This document shows positions 43,230-47,201 of a stretch of DNA of 47,201 nucleotides, piece after piece. The position numbers and the translations under genes were made by a program. Each line of letters starts with the position of its first letter. Position 1 is the first letter of the stretch. Source of the stretch: Bacteroidetes bacterium 24-39-8 (lineage in GTDB: Bacteria > Bacteroidota > Bacteroidia > Chitinophagales > Chitinophagaceae); assembly GCA_002256765.1 (NCBI GenBank), contig NCHJ01000007.1, positions 1-47,201 of the forward strand, in the 5' to 3' direction. The notes under the pieces were generated by a model, which saw only the letters and a program-made list of their open reading frames with translations, was not told where the DNA came from and ran no database searches.

Positions 43230-45380
43230 TTAGTCTTCAGACTTCACTTTACCCTTTGCTTTTGCAATTACTTCTTCAGCAATATTGTTTGGAGCTGGGT
43301 TGTAGTGGCTAAACTCCATGGTTGAAGCAGCTCTACCAGAAGACAATGAACGAAGTTGGGTTACATAACCAAACATCTCACTCAATGGTACTTTGGCCTT
43401 GATCACCTGAGCATTACCCCTAGTGTCCATACCTTCTAACATACCACGTCTACGGTTCAAGTCACCAGTAACGTCTCCCATGTATTGATCAGGAGTAACT
43501 ACTTCTACGCGCATGATTGGCTCCAACAAAGTTGGTTTTGCTTTGCGGCCAGCTTCACGGAAACCGGATTTAGCACACAATTCAAAAGACATGGCGTCAG
43601 AATCCACCTGGTGGAAGCTACCGTCAAATACACGCACTTTCATAGATACTACAGGATATCCTGCCAATACACCAACACCCATTGAGGTTTCAAAACCTTT
43701 TTGAATAGCTGGAACAAATTCTTTAGGAATAGATCCACCAAAGAGGTCATTTTTAAATTGGAAAGCTTTTCCTGGGTTTTCTTTCAGCCACTCTTCGTCA
43801 GCTGGTCCAATCTCAAATTGGATATCGGCAAACTTACCTCTACCACCTGACTGCTTCTTCAACACTTCGCGGTGCTGAATGCTGTTGCCAAATGCTTCTT
43901 TGTAAGCTACCTGAGGATTACCTTGGTTAATTTCTACTTTGAACTCGCGACGCATACGGTCAACGATGATTTCTAAGTGTAATTCTCCCATTCCTGAAAG
44001 GATTGTTTGACCAGTATCTTCGTCAGTTTTAACGCGCAAAGTAGGATCTTCTTCTACCAATTTGGCAATGGCCATACCCATTTTATCAACGTCTGCTTGA
44101 GTTTTAGGCTCAACAGCTACAGAGATTACAGGTTCAGGGATGAACATGTTCTCCAAAGTAATAGGATGGTTCTCATCGCACAAAGTATCTCCAGTCTTGA
44201 TTTCTTTGAAACCTACTGCTGCTGCAATATCACCAGCTTCAATAAAATCAATTGGGTTTTGTTTGTTAGCAAACATCTTCATGATACGGCTGATACGCTC
44301 TTTCTTACCACTTCTTACGTTCAATACATAAGAACCAGCGTCTAAGTGACCAGAATAGCATCTGAAGAATGCCAGACGACCCACAAATGGATCAGTCATA
44401 ATTTTGAAAGCCAAGGCAGCAAATGGTTCTTTTGCATTAGGCTTACGAGTAATTTGCTCACCAGTTTCAGGGTTGGTACCTACGGTATCTTCCACATCCA
44501 TTGGACTAGGCAAGTAACGGCAAACCGCATCAAGAGCAGTTTGAACTCCTTTGTTTTTGAAAGAAGATCCGCACATCATTGGAACAATGCTCAAATCAAT
44601 ACAAGCTTTACGGATAGCTTCGTGAACCTCATCTTCTGTAATAGAAGCTGGGTCTTCAAAGAATTTTTCCATCAAGTTGTCATCGTATTCAGCAACAGCT
44701 TCAATTAATTTAGCTCTCCACTCATTGGCTTCTTCCACCATATCAGCTGGTACAGGAATTTCTTTGAAGGTCATACCTTCCGTTTCCATATCCCAAATAA
44801 CACCTTTCATGGTGATCAAGTCAACCACACCAATAAAGTCATCTTCAGCACCAATAGGTAATTGTAAAGGAACAGCGTTAGCACCCAACATTTCTTTCAC
44901 CTGGTGAACCACCATTAAGAAATCGGCACCAGAACGGTCCATTTTGTTTACAAAACCAATACGGGGAACCTTGTAACGGTTAGCTTGACGCCAAACTGTT
45001 TCAGATTGTGGTTCCACACCGTCTACTGCAGAGAACAAGGCAATCAAACCGTCAAGTACGCGCATAGAACGCTCTACCTCAACGGTGAAATCCACGTGAC
45101 CGGGAGTATCAATGATGTTGAAATAATATGATTTGGTATTGGCATCAGCCGTACCCTTGTTGGTAGGGAATTTCCACTCACAACTAACCGCAGCAGAAGT
45201 GATGGTAATACCTCTTTCCTTTTCTTGCTCCATCCAGTCGGTAGTAGCCGCACCATCGTGCACCTCCCCAATCTTGTGAATCATACCGGTATAGCGCAGG
45301 ATACGCTCGGTAGTGGTGGTTTTACCGGCATCAATGTGCGCGGCAATACCAAAATTTCGTTGTAGTCTCAAGTCCGCCAT
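43230..45380 (-). CDS. fusA: Elongation factor G
   Basis: 716 residues from the ATG at 45380. The P-loop AHIDAGKTT is at 14-22, followed by RGITITSAA (switch I), DTPGHVDF (G3) and [10 protein letters not shown] (G4); domains II to V are complete. It drives translocation by GTP hydrolysis. The frame is open 23 codons further up, but that part overlaps the promoter's -7 box at 45438-45445 and so is probably not transcribed. Own promoter and tandem terminators make it a separate unit between rpsG and rpsJ. Confidence 0.97.
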   Translation of the reverse strand: MADLRLQRNFGIAAHIDAGKTTTTERILRYTGMIHKIGEVHDGAATTDWMEQEKERGITITSAAVSCEWKFPTNKGTADANTKSYYFNIIDTPGHVDFTVEVERSMRVLDGLIALFSAVDGVEPQSETVWRQANRYKVPRIGFVNKMDRSGADFLMVVHQVKEMLGANAVPLQLPIGAEDDFIGVVDLITMKGVIWDMETEGMTFKEIPVPADMVEEANEWRAKLIEAVAEYDDNLMEKFFEDPASITEDEVHEAIRKACIDLSIVPMMCGSSFKNKGVQTALDAVCRYLPSPMDVEDTVGTNPETGEQITRKPNAKEPFAALAFKIMTDPFVGRLAFFRCYSGHLDAGSYVLNVRSGKKERISRIMKMFANKQNPIDFIEAGDIAAAVGFKEIKTGDTLCDENHPITLENMFIPEPVISVAVEPKTQADVDKMGMAIAKLVEEDPTLRVKTDEDTGQTILSGMGELHLEIIVDRMRREFKVEINQGNPQVAYKEAFGNSIQHREVLKKQSGGRGKFADIQFEIGPADEEWLKENPGKAFQFKNDLFGGSIPKEFVPAIQKGFETSMGVGVLAGYPVVSMKVRVFDGSFHQVDSDAMSFELCAKSGFREAGRKAKPTLLEPIMRVEVVTPDQYMGDVTGDLNRRRGMLEGMDTRGNAQVIKAKVPLSEMFGYVTQLRSLSSGRAASTMEFSHYNPAPNNIAEEVIAKAKGKVKSED

Positions 45381-45437
45381 AAAGAGTTCTTGTTTAGGAT
45401 TTGTTTTTCTGAAGTACGCTTCAAATTTTTCGAGCGG

Positions 45438-45467
45438 CAAAGGTAACAATTATCCCGATTGAACAAG
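45438..45467 (-). promoter_or_regulatory. fusA promoter, CTTG-N18-TACCTTTG
   Basis: On the minus strand CTTG (45464-45467) and TACCTTTGCC (-7 box at 45438-45445) are 18 bp apart. The leader would be about 55 nt. Confidence 0.8.
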
Positions 45468-45517
45468 GGGTTCACCCATATTTAATTCTGATGGGGATAA
45501 TTAGGGGTTTACTACAT

Positions 45518-45543
45518 AAAAAAAGCCCCGGAATTTCCGGGGC
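45518..45543 (-). terminator. rpsL-rpsG terminator
   Basis: GCCCCGGAA pairs with TTCCGGGGC in an almost perfect palindrome, followed by TTTTTTT on the minus strand, 21 bp after the rpsG stop. Confidence 0.88.
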
Positions 45544-45564
45544 CTATATTAACGCTTGAAGCGA

Positions 45565-46032
45565 TTAAACCTTGAAGTGAGAGAAAGCCTTGTTGGCTTC
45601 TGCCATACGGTGGGTATCTTCTTTCTTTTTGAAAGCGGCACCTTCACCTTTTGCTGCTGCCATAATCTCATTGGCTAATTTGTCAGCCATGGTACGGCCA
45701 TTTCTTTCGCGGCTGAAACGGATCAACCATTTCATGCTCAAAGAAATTTTACGGTCGGCACGAACTTCAGAAGGAATCTGAAAAGTTGCACCACCAATTC
45801 TACGGCTACGTACTTCTACAGCAGGAGTAACATTAGCAATAGCTTTTTTCCAAACCTCGTATCCGTCTTCTCCGGTGGTTTTGGTTACTTTATCAACTGC
45901 ATCATAGAAAATATTGATTGCAGTAGATTTTTTTCCTTGCCACATTAAGTTGTTAATGAAACGAGTAACCAACTTATCGTTGAAACGTCCGTCTGGTGCT
46001 AATGGTAATTTTTTGGCTTGTGCTTTACGCAT
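45565..46032 (-). CDS. rpsG: 30S ribosomal protein S7
   Basis: 155 residues. MRKAQAKKLPLAPDGRFNDKLVTRFINNLMWQGKKS and IGGATFQIPSEVRADR are diagnostic. S7 organises the 3' domain of 16S rRNA. It follows rpsL by 67 bp and ends the rpsL-rpsG unit. Confidence 0.98.
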   Translation of the reverse strand: MRKAQAKKLPLAPDGRFNDKLVTRFINNLMWQGKKSTAINIFYDAVDKVTKTTGEDGYEVWKKAIANVTPAVEVRSRRIGGATFQIPSEVRADRKISLSMKWLIRFSRERNGRTMADKLANEIMAAAKGEGAAFKKKEDTHRMAEANKAFSHFKV

Positions 46033-46099
46033 GTCTGCTAATTTTTAATTGGGCTGAATTTCTTCAAGTATTAAAACTTTACTCAGCTGTTATAAGAGA

Positions 46100-46480
46100 T
46101 TATTTTTTCGCTTTTTCTTTCTTAGTACCGTATTTAGAACGGCTCTTCTTACGGTCTTTTACACCGGCAGTATCCAAGCTACCACGTACAATATGGTAAC
46201 GCACACCTGGCAAATCCTTCACACGACCACCGCGAATCAACACGATGCTGTGCTCTTGCAGGTTATGTCCTTCACCAGGGATATAGGCGATAACTTCCAC
46301 TTTGTTGGTCAAACGAACCTTAGCTACCTTACGCAAGGCAGAGTTTGGTTTCTTAGGAGTAGTTGTGTAAACCCTGGTACAAACACCACGGCGCTGAGGA
46401 CATGCATCCAAAGCTCTTGATTTACTTTTAGCCCTGATTATTTCGCGACCTTTTCTAACTAATTGCTGTATTGTAGGCAT
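46100..46480 (-). CDS. rpsL: 30S ribosomal protein S12
   Basis: 126 residues. [11 protein letters not shown] places the first streptomycin-determining lysine at 43 and [11 protein letters not shown] the second at 88; both are the sensitive (wild-type) residue. S12 monitors codon pairing in the A site. First gene of its unit, with an excellent promoter 27 bp upstream. Confidence 0.98.
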   Translation of the reverse strand: MPTIQQLVRKGREIIRAKSKSRALDACPQRRGVCTRVYTTTPKKPNSALRKVAKVRLTNKVEVIAYIPGEGHNLQEHSIVLIRGGRVKDLPGVRYHIVRGSLDTAGVKDRKKSRSKYGTKKEKAKK

Positions 46481-46506
46481 TCTAATCCGTTTAAAATTTC
46501 GGACGG

Positions 46507-46537
46507 CAAAGGTAATGGCTGAATGTGAAAAACCAAA
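46507..46537 (-). promoter_or_regulatory. rpsL promoter, TTTG-N19-TACCTTTG
   Basis: On the minus strand TTTG (46534-46537) and TACCTTTGCC (46507-46514) are exactly 19 bp apart, the best match to the Bacteroidota consensus in the window. The leader is about 23 nt. Confidence 0.85.
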
Positions 46538-46555
46538 ATGTTTTCAAAAGTTTCT

Positions 46556-46610
46556 CCCCAGTATTTTCAAAAATAGTTGAAAATAGCTGTTTTTTCCCTT
46601 GAAACTGGGG
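46556..46610. repeat. Nested inverted repeats upstream of the rpsL promoter
   Basis: CCCCAGT (46556-46562) and ACTGGGG (46604-46610) enclose a second inverted repeat, TATTTTCA (46562-46569) and TGAAAATA (46578-46585). The right outer arm is part of TGGGGATAA, the reverse of TTATCCCCA. It lies in the 325-bp spacer between rpsL and the next gene; the rest of that spacer (46615-46805) holds nothing I can name. Confidence 0.5.
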
Positions 46611-46805
46611 ATAAGTTCCTCTAAAAATGCATTGATTTAGTGCTTCCCTCTTTTATTTACCCCTTAAAATATTTTATGCTGAACCGCTAAAAAACGGGAA
46701 GCCAGCACCTGTCAAACACTGATTTTGCCCCAATTTTTAGCCCAATTTTGCTAAAACACTTGTGCTAGGAAGATTGGTCAACTATTTTTCTTGAAAATCT
46801 ATCCT

Positions 46806-47201
46806 ATGAAAAATATTTTGGCTTTATGGGTATTGATGGCCATATCATTCAAAATTTCTGCCCAAGACAGCCTATTACAGGCAGGAGATCTTGCCATTAT
46901 TAGTTTTCAGGCCGATAATAATGACCAATTTGTCTTTGTGAATTTGGTCACCGTTTATCCGGGCACCAAGATTCAGTTTTCTGAGAAAGGCTGGAACGGA
47001 TCCCTTGCTACGCCTGCATTTGCTAGTAGTTCAGAAGCTATACACGCTTGGACCAGCCCAAACCATGCCCTTCTGCCTGGCAGTTTTATTAGGGTAGATT
47101 TTAATAGTTCTGGCGCAAGTCCGGTGGCCAACCTAGGCACGGTTCAATCAACTGGCAATTCAGGTTTTGCAGCTTCTGGCGATCAATTGATTGCTTTTCA
47201 G
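46806..47201 (+). CDS. Secreted protein, 5' part only
   Basis: 132 codons from the ATG at 46806 to the window edge. The signal peptide MKNILALWVLMAISFKISAQ is clear. The following domain (AGDLAIISFQADNNDQFVF, then GTKIQFSEKGWNGS) resembles the N-terminal beta-domain of large secreted surface proteins of Bacteroidota that often end in a T9SS sorting domain; the end is not in the window, so this cannot be checked. It is divergent from rpsL. Confidence 0.8.
   Translation, partial: MKNILALWVLMAISFKISAQDSLLQAGDLAIISFQADNNDQFVFVNLVTVYPGTKIQFSEKGWNGSLATPAFASSSEAIHAWTSPNHALLPGSFIRVDFNSSGASPVANLGTVQSTGNSGFAASGDQLIAFQ

Noticed and set aside
45381-45449. Longer EF-G start
   Set aside because: The upstream ATG overlaps the promoter's -7 box; the sequence after 45380 begins the conserved [11 protein letters not shown].
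1-47201. A new defence, mobile or biosynthetic gene system
   Set aside because: Nearly all genes belong to known core or common families in one codon style; no transposase, integrase, toxin-antitoxin pair, nuclease cluster or synthase was seen.

Overview
The window looks like chromosomal core DNA from a member of the Bacteroidota, probably of the Chitinophagaceae or a close relative. The support is: strong -7 boxes of the form TAnnTTTG with TTG-type -33 boxes in place of sigma70 promoters; little Shine-Dalgarno signal; a PorD-like (DUF4835) and a DUF4296 gene in a bamD-rpoZ-coaBC cluster; a type IX secretion sorting domain; the Bacteroidota form of RNA polymerase omega; and a gene order rpsL-rpsG-fusA-rpsJ-S10/spc-secY-map. 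Genus cannot be set from sequence reading alone. I see no integrase, transposase, CRISPR array, tRNA or rRNA gene.

Layout. 1-1052: 5' part of pckA (minus strand), cut by the window edge. 1211-2327: a small secreted beta-rich protein and a LOG-family phosphoribohydrolase that converge and overlap. 2407-8093: a plus-strand run with a sodium/solute symporter, an O-methyltransferase, a glucosaminidase-LysM cell-wall hydrolase, hpt and a VWA-domain protein. 8108-9855: grpE-dnaJ (minus). 9970-11145: an RlmI-like rRNA methyltransferase. 11172-13591: a tiny T9SS sorting-domain protein, a peroxiredoxin and the two subunits of 3-oxoacid CoA-transferase. 13632-17336: bamD-rpoZ-coaBC-porD-DUF4296, linking outer-membrane assembly, RNA polymerase, CoA synthesis and type IX secretion. 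17472-19400: rpsA. 19708-20490: a lipoprotein. 20738-26445: a complete RND efflux operon (adaptor, HAE1 pump, outer-membrane channel). 26639-30348: a CBS-domain protein, a small repeat protein, a HI0933-type flavoprotein and an M20 peptidase. 30390-46480: the large ribosomal cluster, read right to left as rpsL-rpsG / fusA / rpsJ to rplO / secY / map. 46806-47201: start of a secreted protein cut by the right edge.

The ribosomal cluster is divided into units by elements visible in the sequence. Three near-identical promoters with the core TACCTTTGC stand before rpsL, fusA and rpsJ. U-tract terminators follow rpsG, fusA (two in tandem), rplO and secY. The alpha-operon genes (infA, rpmJ, rpsM, rpsK, rpsD, rpoA, rplQ) that usually follow map are absent; an M20 peptidase is found there instead.

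I found no clear new multi-gene system. The best leads are non-coding: a 299-nt hairpin-rich spacer between rpsJ and rplC; a DnaA-box-like 9-mer (TTATCCCCA) upstream of each of the three ribosomal promoters; intra-operon terminators without obvious downstream promoters; and a 27-bp operator-like palindrome before the RND operon. Two small secreted proteins also stand out: one is almost only a T9SS sorting domain, the other carries a 16-residue repeat kept identical in protein but not in DNA.
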